This document shows positions 49,007 to 57,375 of a stretch of DNA of 64,000 nucleotides, one piece after another. This DNA is from Rhodocyclus gracilis. Its GTDB lineage: Bacteria > Pseudomonadota > Gammaproteobacteria > Burkholderiales > Rhodocyclaceae. Below the pieces are notes generated by a model. The model was not told the DNA's origin. It made no database searches and saw only the letters and a program-made list of their open reading frames with translations. Location of the stretch: contig NZ_WIXJ01000002.1 in NCBI RefSeq assembly GCF_009617575.1, positions 372,001-436,000 on the forward strand. The letters run 5' to 3'. Position 1 is the stretch's first letter. The number at the start of each line of letters is the position of its first letter. Made by a program: the position numbers and the translations under genes.

Positions 49007-50752
49007 TTACGCCCCGGCGCTGTACGCCGCGTACTTGTCGAGCAGCCGGCGCGGCGGCTTGAACGCATCGCGGCGGAAGGGGTCGCCGAGCGCCTGCGTC
49101 AGGCGCAGGTTGATCACCGTCGGCCGGTTGCTGGCGATCGCTTCCTGCAGCGCGCTGCCGACCTGATCCTCGTGCTCGACGGTGATACCGTGGCCGCCCA
49201 TCGCTTTCGCCACCTCGGCGAAGTTCGGGTTGGCGAGATCGGTGCCGAGGAAGCGGCTGTCGAAGTAGTCGATCTGGTTGCGCTTCTCGGCGCCCCACTG
49301 GCCGTTGTCGAAGACGACAGCGATTGCCGGGATGTTCTCGCGCACGCAGGTGAGCACCTCGGCCAGACTCATTCCCCAGGCGCCGTCGCCGACGTAGGCG
49401 ATCGACGGCCGGTCGGGACGGCCGACCTTGGCGCCGATGGCGGTCGGATAGGCGTAGCCGCAGTTGCCGAAAGCCATCGCCGCGAAGAACGAGTTGGGTT
49501 CCTCGAACTGCAGGTAGCTGTTGGAGACCGAGCAGACATTGCCGATGTCGGTGGCGACCATCGCGTTCTTCGGTCGTGCCTTGGCCAGTTCGGCGAGCGC
49601 ACGGCGCGGGTCGACGCGGCCCGCCTCGTTGGCGCCGCGCAGGCTGTCGAGTTCCTGCTGCCACGCGGCGCGCGCGGCGCGGATGGCGGCAATGCGCGCT
49701 TCATTGCGCGGCCGTTCGCCGTGCAGGCTGCGCAATTCGCCGTAGATCGCCGCCGCGGCAGCCTTGGCGTCGCCGTGGATGCCGACCTCGACCGGCTTGA
49801 CCAGCCCGATGACGCGAAAGTCGGCGTCGACCTGGATGATGCGTGCGTTCTTCGGCCAGTAATCGAGCCCGTATTGCGGCAGCGTGCCGAAGGGGCCGAG
49901 GCGGCTGCCGAGTGCGAGGACGACATCGGCCTGCGCGATCAACTTCATCGCCGCTTGCGACCCCTGGTAGCCGAGCGGGCCGGCGGCGAGTTCGTGGCTG
50001 GCGGGGAAGGTGTCGTTGTGCAGGTAGGAATTCACCACCGGCGCTGTCAGATGTTCGGCGAGCGCAGTGAGTTCGGTGAGCGCGCCGGCGCTGCCAACGC
50101 CGCCTCCGGCAACGATCACCGGGAACTTCGCCGACGCCAGCAGTTCTGCCGCACGTCTGATTGCCGCGCTGTCGCCAGCGCCGCGCTGCACCGGGAAGGG
50201 CCGCGGAATCTCGGTTTCGATCTCGCCGTAGAAGTAGTCGCGCGGGATGTTCACCTGCGTCGGCCCGCGTTCGTGCAGCGCGTAATGGAAGGCGCGCCCG
50301 GTCAGCTCGGCGATGCGCGACGGGCTGTTCACGTGCGTCTGCCACTTGGTGATCTTGGAGAAGATCGGCAGCTGCTCGGTTTCCTGGAAACCGCCGAGGC
50401 CGGCGGTAAGGCTGCCCGATTCGGGCGTGATCGCGACCACTGGCGAGTGCGCCCAGTAGGCGGCGGCGATGGCGGTGACGAAATTGGTGACGCCGGGGCC
50501 GTTCTGCGCGATGCAGACGCCGTGCCGGCCGGTGGCGCGCGCGTAGCCATCGGCCATGTGCGCGGCGTTCTGCTCGTGCGCGGTCGAGATGAAGCGGATG
50601 CCGGCCAGCGGGAAGAGGTCGTGCGCGTCCATGTAGGCCGAGCCGACGATGCCGAAGACGTCGGTGACGCCCTGCGTCACCAGCGTTTCGACGAAGGCTT
50701 CCGACGGCGTGACGCGCTGCCTGCCGGTGTATACGCGACGGGCCTCAGTCAT
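49007..50752 (-). CDS. xsc: Sulfoacetaldehyde acetyltransferase
   Basis: A 581-residue thiamine-diphosphate enzyme converting sulfoacetaldehyde and phosphate into acetyl phosphate and sulfite, the key desulfonation step of taurine breakdown. Xsc-specific blocks run throughout: TPSEAFVETLVTQGVTDVFG, AHEQNAAHMADGYARATGRHG, RGPTQVNIPRDYFYGEIE, GPLGYQGSQAAMKLIAQADV and, in the ThDP domain, GDGAWGMSLAEV plus QWGAEKRNQ. It ends LGDPFRRDAFK...LDKYAAYSAG, as in known Xsc. The ribosome-binding site at ATG 50752 is poor, but a short upstream frame overlaps the start. No phosphate acetyltransferase follows. Confidence 0.95.
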   Translation of the reverse strand: MTEARRVYTGRQRVTPSEAFVETLVTQGVTDVFGIVGSAYMDAHDLFPLAGIRFISTAHEQNAAHMADGYARATGRHGVCIAQNGPGVTNFVTAIAAAYWAHSPVVAITPESGSLTAGLGGFQETEQLPIFSKITKWQTHVNSPSRIAELTGRAFHYALHERGPTQVNIPRDYFYGEIETEIPRPFPVQRGAGDSAAIRRAAELLASAKFPVIVAGGGVGSAGALTELTALAEHLTAPVVNSYLHNDTFPASHELAAGPLGYQGSQAAMKLIAQADVVLALGSRLGPFGTLPQYGLDYWPKNARIIQVDADFRVIGLVKPVEVGIHGDAKAAAAAIYGELRSLHGERPRNEARIAAIRAARAAWQQELDSLRGANEAGRVDPRRALAELAKARPKNAMVATDIGNVCSVSNSYLQFEEPNSFFAAMAFGNCGYAYPTAIGAKVGRPDRPSIAYVGDGAWGMSLAEVLTCVRENIPAIAVVFDNGQWGAEKRNQIDYFDSRFLGTDLANPNFAEVAKAMGGHGITVEHEDQVGSALQEAIASNRPTVINLRLTQALGDPFRRDAFKPPRRLLDKYAAYSAGA

Positions 50753-50816
50753 GGCGCGCCCCCGCGAAACAGCGAGAAACGGCAAGCGGGCGGTGGCGGC
50801 GGAGTTGATGCGTCAT
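50745..50816 (-). CDS. Possible 23-codon leader peptide overlapping xsc start
   Basis: An ATG at 50816 with AGGA nine bases upstream opens a 23-codon frame whose TGA overlaps the xsc ATG as ATGACTGA. The encoded peptide is basic and contains one Cys (AVSRCFAGARHD at its end). Because xsc itself lacks a clear Shine-Dalgarno, ribosomes finishing this frame could reinitiate at xsc. It may instead be a chance frame. Confidence 0.3.
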   Translation of the reverse strand: MTHQLRRHRPLAVSRCFAGARHD

Positions 50817-50970
50817 TTCCGGTGGTCCTCGTGAAGTGATCGGCCGATTCTAGGAGCCGCCCCCCGCCCGCCCTACGAAGTTATTTGCATACGCTCATGC
50901 CTGCCTGACACGCCGACGCCCGCCCCGAAACGGCCCACAACTCGCTCACAACTCGCCCACCATTCGCCCT

Positions 50971-53883
50971 TCAGCGCGCGTGACGCCAGCGATTGACGGC
51001 CTTGCGCAGCTCGCTGAACCCGAGCACGACGCTGGCCATGGCGACGCAGACGCCCCACTGGCCGAGGCTGAGCGGCGTCGTGCCAAAGGCCACGTTCAAC
51101 ACCGGCAGGTGCACCACCGCCATCTGCAACAGTACCGATGCCGCCACCGTCGCCCACAGCCAGCGATTGGAGAAAGGCTGCGCAAAAGCGCTGACGTCTT
51201 CGGAGCGGGCGTTGAAGCAGTTGAAAAGCTGCGCAAAGACCAGCACGGTGAAACACGCCGTGCGCGCAAGCACAAGATCGCCCGTTCCCTCGACCAGTCC
51301 GCCGGGCAGAAAGATATCGAGGGTCAACAGGCTCGTCAGCGCCATCACCACGCCGATTTCCACAACGCCAAACCACATGCGCGCGTCGATCACCCGCTCA
51401 TCGCGTCGGCGAGGCCGGCGCGCCATGACGTCGCCGGCAATCGGATCGACGCCCATCGCCAGTGCCGGGCCGGCATCGGTCACCAGATTGATCCACAGAA
51501 TCTGCGCCGCCAGTAGCGGCAGCACCACTACGCCGCCCGTCACCGCGTCGGGCGATGCCAGCCCAATCACGCCGGCACCGACGACGCCGAGAAACACCGT
51601 CAGCACCTCGCCGAGATTCGACGACAGCAAATAGCGCAAAAACTTGCGGATGTTGTCGAGCACGCCGCGCCCCTCACGCACGGCATCGACGATGGTGGCA
51701 AAATTGTCGTCGGCGAGGATCATTCGGGCAGCCTCGCGCGTTACCTCGGTGCCCGTGACGCCCATGGCAATGCCGATATCGGCGGCCTTGAGCGCCGGGG
51801 CGTCGTTTACGCCATCACCCGTCATCGCCACCACCTCGCCCGCCGCTTGCAGCGCAGCGACGATACGCAGCTTGTTGCGCGGTGCGACACGCGCAAACAC
51901 CGAGGTGTGCCGCACCGCCACCGCCAAAGCTTGCGCATCGAGCGCGTCCATCGCCACTCCGGTCAGAACGGGGCTGCCGGCGGCGACGATGCCAAGATCG
52001 GTGGCGATGCGCAGCGCGGTACGCGGGTGATCGCCGGTAATCATGATGACGCGGATGCCCGCCCCGTGCGCCTCACGCACGGCCGCCGCCACCTCGTGGC
52101 GCGGCGGATCGATGATGCCGACCATACCGAGAAAGACGAGCCGCTGCTCCGCCGCCTCGTTCAAGGCTTCGTCTTCGGCGAGCGTGCGGTACGCCACGGC
52201 GAGCGTACGTAAAGCCGCCTCCGACAGCGTGGCAAGGTCCGCCAGCAGACGCTGGCGCCAGGTCTCGTCGAGCGCCACCATCGTCGTGCCGAGGCGTAGC
52301 CGCGTGCAGCGCAGCAGCAGCACATCGGGCGCGCCCTTGCACACGAGCACGCGCGCGTCGCCCTGCGCATGGTCCGCGTTGAGCGTCGACATCATCTTGC
52401 GATCCGAGGTGAAAGGCAGTTCGCCGATGCGCGAAAAGCGTTGCTGCCGCAGCGCCTCCGGGCTGTCGCGGCCCGTTACCGTGCCATCCGCCGTATCTTC
52501 CGCCACATCTTTCACTCCACCTGCCGCCACTCCCGCCAGCTTGCGCTCGGCAACGAGGAAGGCCGCCTCGGTCGGATCGCCCTGAATCGCCCAGTGCAAG
52601 TCCTCCGCCTGTTGCAAACGGGCGTTCCCCGCCAGGCAGCCGCCGCCGATGACGGCCGCTTGCTCGTCGCGCAGATTGCCTGTCGCCGGCAGCGGCACCT
52701 CCCCGGCCAAGAACTCGCCCTGCGGCGTGTAACCAACGCCGCTGACGGTCGTCGCCCCGGAGGGAGTCAGCACCCGCACAATCGTCATTTGCGCCCGCGT
52801 CAGTGTGCCGGTCTTGTCAGCGGCGATCACCGAGGTACTGCCGAGCGTTTCCACCGATGCCAGATTTTTGACGATGGCGTGGCGCCTCGCCATGCGCAGC
52901 ACGCCCAGGGCGAGGACGACCGAGATAATCGCCGGCAAGCCCTCCGGCACCGCCGCCACCGCCAGCGAGACGCCCAGCAGCAGCACATGGATCACGTCGG
53001 CCAGCGAACGCAGATCGGAAATCAGCAGGATCACCGCCACAACGAGCGCCGAAATGAGCACGGCTGCCATGCCGAGGGCGCGGCCGATGTAGGCGATCTC
53101 CCGCTGCAAGGGCGTCGGCGCTTCTTCGGTCGCATCGAGCAGCGAGGCGATCCGCCCCATTTCCGACGCCATGCCCGTCGCCGTGACAATGGCCGTCCCC
53201 GTCCCCTGCACGACGGCAGTGCCCTTGAAAACCATGCACAGACGGTCGCCGGGTGTCGCCGCCTGCGCGAGCGTCGCGACATCCTTTTGCACCGCTTCGC
53301 TTTCGCCGGTGAGCGACGATTCCTGCACGCGCAAGGACGCGCAGCGCAGCAGCCGCGCATCGGCGCCGACGGCATCGCCTTCGGCGAGCAGCAGGAGGTC
53401 GCCGCAGACCAGCCCTGCCGCCGCAATGCGGCTCGGCACGCCGTCGCGCACGACGGTCGAACTCACCGCCGTCATGCGCGCCAGCGCGGCCACGGCGTTG
53501 GCCGCCTTGGCCTCCTGCAGATAGCCGAGCAAGGCGTTCAAGACGACCACCAGCGCAACGACGATGGCATCCGTCGGCCAGCCCTGCCGCCCCTCGACGA
53601 ACCAGGCGACGAGCGCGACACCGGCAGCGGCGAGCAAGAGGTAAACGAGCGGATCGGCCAGTTGCGCGAGCATGCGGCGCCAGGCCGCACGCGGCGGCAT
53701 GACGCGCAGCGCGTTGGCGCCGTCGCGCCGCAGACGTTCGGCGGCCAGCGCCGCCGTCAGCCCACGCTCGCCATCGCTCGCCAGCCGGCGCACCACCTCG
53801 CTGACATCGCAGAGCGACGGATCTTCGGGCGCCGACATGTCAGGCGTCAAATCGTGTTGCACGGGGCGGCTGACGGGCTTCAT
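50971..53883 (-). CDS. P-type cation-transporting ATPase, Ca2+ (type IIA) class
   Basis: A 970-residue membrane pump. The phosphorylation site is Asp356 in DKTGTLT, the actuator motif is LTGESEAV, and the hinge is MTGDGVNDAPALK. TM4 carries VAAVPEGLPAI and TM6 NLVTDAGPALAMG, the calcium-site patterns of SERCA/PacL-like pumps rather than heavy-metal pumps. About ten helices are visible. Transported ion is inferred: Ca2+ or Mn2+ export are both possible. It follows mgtA by nine bases, so the two pumps are cotranscribed. Confidence 0.9.
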   Translation of the reverse strand: MKPVSRPVQHDLTPDMSAPEDPSLCDVSEVVRRLASDGERGLTAALAAERLRRDGANALRVMPPRAAWRRMLAQLADPLVYLLLAAAGVALVAWFVEGRQGWPTDAIVVALVVVLNALLGYLQEAKAANAVAALARMTAVSSTVVRDGVPSRIAAAGLVCGDLLLLAEGDAVGADARLLRCASLRVQESSLTGESEAVQKDVATLAQAATPGDRLCMVFKGTAVVQGTGTAIVTATGMASEMGRIASLLDATEEAPTPLQREIAYIGRALGMAAVLISALVVAVILLISDLRSLADVIHVLLLGVSLAVAAVPEGLPAIISVVLALGVLRMARRHAIVKNLASVETLGSTSVIAADKTGTLTRAQMTIVRVLTPSGATTVSGVGYTPQGEFLAGEVPLPATGNLRDEQAAVIGGGCLAGNARLQQAEDLHWAIQGDPTEAAFLVAERKLAGVAAGGVKDVAEDTADGTVTGRDSPEALRQQRFSRIGELPFTSDRKMMSTLNADHAQGDARVLVCKGAPDVLLLRCTRLRLGTTMVALDETWRQRLLADLATLSEAALRTLAVAYRTLAEDEALNEAAEQRLVFLGMVGIIDPPRHEVAAAVREAHGAGIRVIMITGDHPRTALRIATDLGIVAAGSPVLTGVAMDALDAQALAVAVRHTSVFARVAPRNKLRIVAALQAAGEVVAMTGDGVNDAPALKAADIGIAMGVTGTEVTREAARMILADDNFATIVDAVREGRGVLDNIRKFLRYLLSSNLGEVLTVFLGVVGAGVIGLASPDAVTGGVVVLPLLAAQILWINLVTDAGPALAMGVDPIAGDVMARRPRRRDERVIDARMWFGVVEIGVVMALTSLLTLDIFLPGGLVEGTGDLVLARTACFTVLVFAQLFNCFNARSEDVSAFAQPFSNRWLWATVAASVLLQMAVVHLPVLNVAFGTTPLSLGQWGVCVAMASVVLGFSELRKAVNRWRHAR

Positions 53884-53892
53884 GGCAGCGGC

Positions 53893-56751
53893 TCACTGCC
53901 AGCCGAAACGGCGCAGGTAGACGCGCTTCATCAGCGTCGTCAGCACGGCGTAGCCGGCGAGAATGCCGAGGAGCCAGACGAAATACAGCGGCGGCAAGGT
54001 TTCTAGTTTGAAATACGGCGCCAAGGCGCCCATCGGCAACCACAGGCCGATGGCCATGATCGCCAGCGTCATCGCCGTCAGCGGCGCGGCGGCACGGCTT
54101 TCGATGAAGGGCAGTTTCGGCGTGCGCAGCATGTGCACCACCAGCGTCTGCGTCAGCAGACCGACGACGAACCAGCCCGACTGGAAAAGTCGCTGTTCCG
54201 CCAGCGTGTTGGCGCTGAATACCCACCACATCACGGCGAAGGTCAGCAGGTCGAAAAGCGAACTGATCGGCCCGAAAAAAACCATGAAACGACCGATATC
54301 ACGGGGATTCCACTGCAAGGGCTGGGCCACGAGCTCGGCGTCGACCCGGTCAAAGGGAATACCGGTCTGCGAGATGTCGTAGAGCAGGTTCTGCGCCAGC
54401 AACTGCAAGGGCAACATCGGCAGAAAAGGCAGGAAGGCGCTGGCCACCAGCACGGACAGCACGTTGCCGAAATTCGAGCTGGCCGTCATGCGGATGTACT
54501 TGAGCATGTTGCAAAACGTCGTGCGTCCCTCGACGACGCCGGTGTCGAGCACCATCAGGCTCTTCTCGAGCAGGATGATGTCGGCCGCTTCCTTGGCGAT
54601 ATCGACCGCCGAATCGACGGAAATACCGATATCGGCGGCGCGCAGGGCCGGCGCGTCGTTGATGCCGTCGCCCATGAAGCCGACGACGTGCCCGCCTCGG
54701 CGCAGCGCATGGACGATACGCTCCTTGTGCAATGGCGTCAGACGGGCGAACAGGCGGTACGCTTCGACCGCCTTGGCCAACGCCGCCTCGTCCATCGCGT
54801 CCAGCTGCGTGCCGAGCAAGACCTTGTCCGCCGGCAGACCGACCTGACGGCAGACATGCGCCGTCACGCGTTCATCGTCGCCGCTCAAGACCTTGACGTT
54901 AATGCCGTGCGCCGCCAATGCCTTGAGCGCCGGCATCGCCGACTCTTTGGGCGGATCGAGAAAGGCGATGAAACCGAGCAGCGCCAGCGCCGTTTCGTCG
55001 GCCACCGAGTAGGCCGTCTGCGCGGGCGGCAGCGTTTTCACCGCCAGCGCCACGACGCGCAGCCCCTCGTCGTTGAACTGCTGCGTCACCGCGTGCACGC
55101 GGGCGCGCAGCGCAGCATCGAGCGCCAACTCCTGCGGTGCTGCCTCGCTGTTCGGCGAGGCGGCGGTGGGCGGCGCCAGCGCGGTATTTTCCGGCGGCTC
55201 CGCGACGCCCTTGCCGCCCAAGGCGCCCGCCAGGGCGCCGGCGCGGACGTGCGTGCAAGCCGCCAGCACCTCCTCGACCGCCCCTTTGCAGATCAACTCG
55301 TGATGCACATCCTTGCCATCCACCATGACGGCGACCACGACCGACATGCGCCGACGCACGAAATCGAAGGGGATCTCGTCGATCTTGCGATAGGCGTCCT
55401 TGAGCTTCAGCGTCGTCGGCAACTCGACGTGCTCCAGCACGGCGCGATCCAGCAGGTTTTTCAGGCCCGTCTGATAGAAGCTGTTGAGGAAGGCGACCTC
55501 CAGCACCGCGCGCGCCGTCTCGCCATAGATATCGACGTGACGCGCCACCGCGATCCGGTCCTGCGTCAGCGTGCCGGTCTTGTCGGTACACAGCACGTCC
55601 ATGGCGCCAAAGTTCTGGATCGCGTCGAGACGCTTGACGACCACCTTCTGCCGCGCCAACAGGACCGCCCCTTTCGCCAGCGTCGTCGTGACGATCATCG
55701 GCAACATCTCCGGCGTCAGGCCGACTGCGACCGACAGCGCGAAGAGAAACGCCTCGCTCCAGTTGCCTTTCGTCGCGCCCACGAGCAAAAAGACAATCGG
55801 CACCATCACCAGCGCAAAGCGGATCAACAGCCAGCTGACGCCATTGACGCCGATCTGAAACGCCGTCGGCGCCGGATCATCGACCGGCAAAGCCGCCAGC
55901 GCGCCAAAGTAGGTGCGCGCGCCGGTGGCAAAGACGATGGCCGTCGCCGCACCCGAAACCACGTTGGTGCCCATGAACAGCAGGTTGCGCTGCGCGAGCG
56001 GATCGTCGGCGCTGGAAGCCGACACAGCCCCGGCCTCGCCGCCGCCCGGCGCCAGTGCGCTGACGAATTTCTCGACCGGCAGCGATTCCCCGGTCATCGC
56101 CGCCTGCGCGACGAAAAGATCGCGCGCCGTCATCACCCGGCAATCCGCCGGAATCATGTCGCCGGCCGAAAGCACTACCCAGTCGCCGGGGACGAGACGA
56201 CGCAGCGGAATCTCCTGACGGCCGCTGCCATCGTCCGGTACGCCGGCTGGCGCAGGCGTCACCGTAGTCGGCGGCCGCAGCACCGTCGCCGTCGTGCTGA
56301 CCATCGCCTTCAAGGAGTCGGCCGCCCGGTGTGAGCGGCCCTCCTGCACGAAGCGCAACAAAGTGCTCAACACAACCATGGCGCCGATGACGACCGTCGC
56401 CTTGGCATCGGCGCTCAGGTACGACAAGACCGCCAGCACCGTCAGCAAGAGGTTGAACGGGTTGCGGTAACAGCGCCAGACATGCCGCCACCAGGGCAGC
56501 GGCGCCTCATGCTCGACCTCGTTCGGCCCGCCGCGCGCAAGGCGTCGCGCCGCCTCATGGGCCGTCAGCCCCACCGCGCGCGAGTCGAGGCGGACAAGCA
56601 GGGCCGCCGGATCTTCACGCGCCACCCGCAGCAGATCGCGTCCCAGCCCCTCCGACGGCGCTTGTGCCGGCCCGCGCCGGGCGAGCGAATCCGCCAGCCG
56701 GGGCCGCCCGCAGTGCCGCAAGGCGCGCCGACGCTTCAAAAATCGGGCCAT
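53893..56751 (-). CDS. mgtA: Magnesium-importing P-type ATPase MgtA
   Basis: A type IIIB P-ATPase of about 952 residues. Asp390 in CTDKTGTLT is the phosphorylated residue, AMTGESLPVEK the actuator motif, and VGLTPEMLPMIV the TM4 hallmark of Mg2+ importers. Compared with E. coli MgtA it has low-complexity insertions, one in the actuator domain (PPTTVTPAPAGVPDDGSG) and one Ala/Pro-rich in the nucleotide-binding domain. Start choice is uncertain: ATG 56751, TTG 56763 (GGAGG seven bases upstream) and ATG 56796 are in frame. I see no long structured mgtA leader in the 233-base gap upstream. Confidence 0.93.
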   Translation of the reverse strand: MARFLKRRRALRHCGRPRLADSLARRGPAQAPSEGLGRDLLRVAREDPAALLVRLDSRAVGLTAHEAARRLARGGPNEVEHEAPLPWWRHVWRCYRNPFNLLLTVLAVLSYLSADAKATVVIGAMVVLSTLLRFVQEGRSHRAADSLKAMVSTTATVLRPPTTVTPAPAGVPDDGSGRQEIPLRRLVPGDWVVLSAGDMIPADCRVMTARDLFVAQAAMTGESLPVEKFVSALAPGGGEAGAVSASSADDPLAQRNLLFMGTNVVSGAATAIVFATGARTYFGALAALPVDDPAPTAFQIGVNGVSWLLIRFALVMVPIVFLLVGATKGNWSEAFLFALSVAVGLTPEMLPMIVTTTLAKGAVLLARQKVVVKRLDAIQNFGAMDVLCTDKTGTLTQDRIAVARHVDIYGETARAVLEVAFLNSFYQTGLKNLLDRAVLEHVELPTTLKLKDAYRKIDEIPFDFVRRRMSVVVAVMVDGKDVHHELICKGAVEEVLAACTHVRAGALAGALGGKGVAEPPENTALAPPTAASPNSEAAPQELALDAALRARVHAVTQQFNDEGLRVVALAVKTLPPAQTAYSVADETALALLGFIAFLDPPKESAMPALKALAAHGINVKVLSGDDERVTAHVCRQVGLPADKVLLGTQLDAMDEAALAKAVEAYRLFARLTPLHKERIVHALRRGGHVVGFMGDGINDAPALRAADIGISVDSAVDIAKEAADIILLEKSLMVLDTGVVEGRTTFCNMLKYIRMTASSNFGNVLSVLVASAFLPFLPMLPLQLLAQNLLYDISQTGIPFDRVDAELVAQPLQWNPRDIGRFMVFFGPISSLFDLLTFAVMWWVFSANTLAEQRLFQSGWFVVGLLTQTLVVHMLRTPKLPFIESRAAAPLTAMTLAIMAIGLWLPMGALAPYFKLETLPPLYFVWLLGILAGYAVLTTLMKRVYLRRFGWQ

Positions 56752-56984
56752 CACCGGGATCAACACCGCGCCTCCCCTGTAGTGACCCGGTGACATCGTC
56801 CGCCGCGCGGCGCCACGCGCCACGCCGGGAAACGTCCCGCGCCCTGAAAAAACCCTCGGGCAAGGAGCCTAGGGGGCGCCGCCCGCCACGACCGTGCGCT
56901 GACGCACAGACTCAGCGCCGGCTTGCGATAAAGCTGGCCCAACCCGCCACTCACGGCGGGGGCACAGCCCTCAAGGAGAGCGCA

Positions 56985-57359
56985 ATGACAACGATGACAA
57001 TCCGGATAAATCGTCAACCGACACCGCGCTATGGTTACCGGCGGGTAATCGCCAGCGTATTCCTTGGCGGAATGCTGCTGTATTCCAGCGGCGGTTTTGC
57101 CGCCGACGACAAGCCTTCCGCGACGCGCGAATACGTCAAGGACTCGGTCATCACCACCAAGATAAAAAGCCAGCTGGCCGCCGAAAAACTATCGAGCCTG
57201 ATTCACATCACGGTCGATACCGACAAGCAGGGCGTCGTCGTGCTCGGCGGCACGGCAACGAGCCAGGCCGGCGTCGATCGGGCAATTGCCATCGCGCACA
57301 GTGTCTCGGGAGTCACCGCCGTCGAAAACACGATCCGGGTGATCGGCGACAAATACTGA
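56985..57359 (+). CDS. Periplasmic BON-domain protein
   Basis: A 124-residue exported protein. A Sec signal (IASVFLGGMLLYSSGGFA|A) is followed by a single BON domain (about 50-124; SVITTKIKSQLAAEK ... VVVLGGTATSQAGVDRAIAIA ... GVTAVENTIRV), as in OsmY-like and other periplasmic lipid- or membrane-binding proteins. AAGGAGAG precedes the ATG by four bases. It lies head-to-head with mgtA, and the Tgl-like gene follows after 16 bases, probably in one operon. Confidence 0.9.
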   Translation: MTTMTIRINRQPTPRYGYRRVIASVFLGGMLLYSSGGFAADDKPSATREYVKDSVITTKIKSQLAAEKLSSLIHITVDTDKQGVVVLGGTATSQAGVDRAIAIAHSVSGVTAVENTIRVIGDKY

Positions 57360-57375
57360 GTACGCGAGAAGCACC

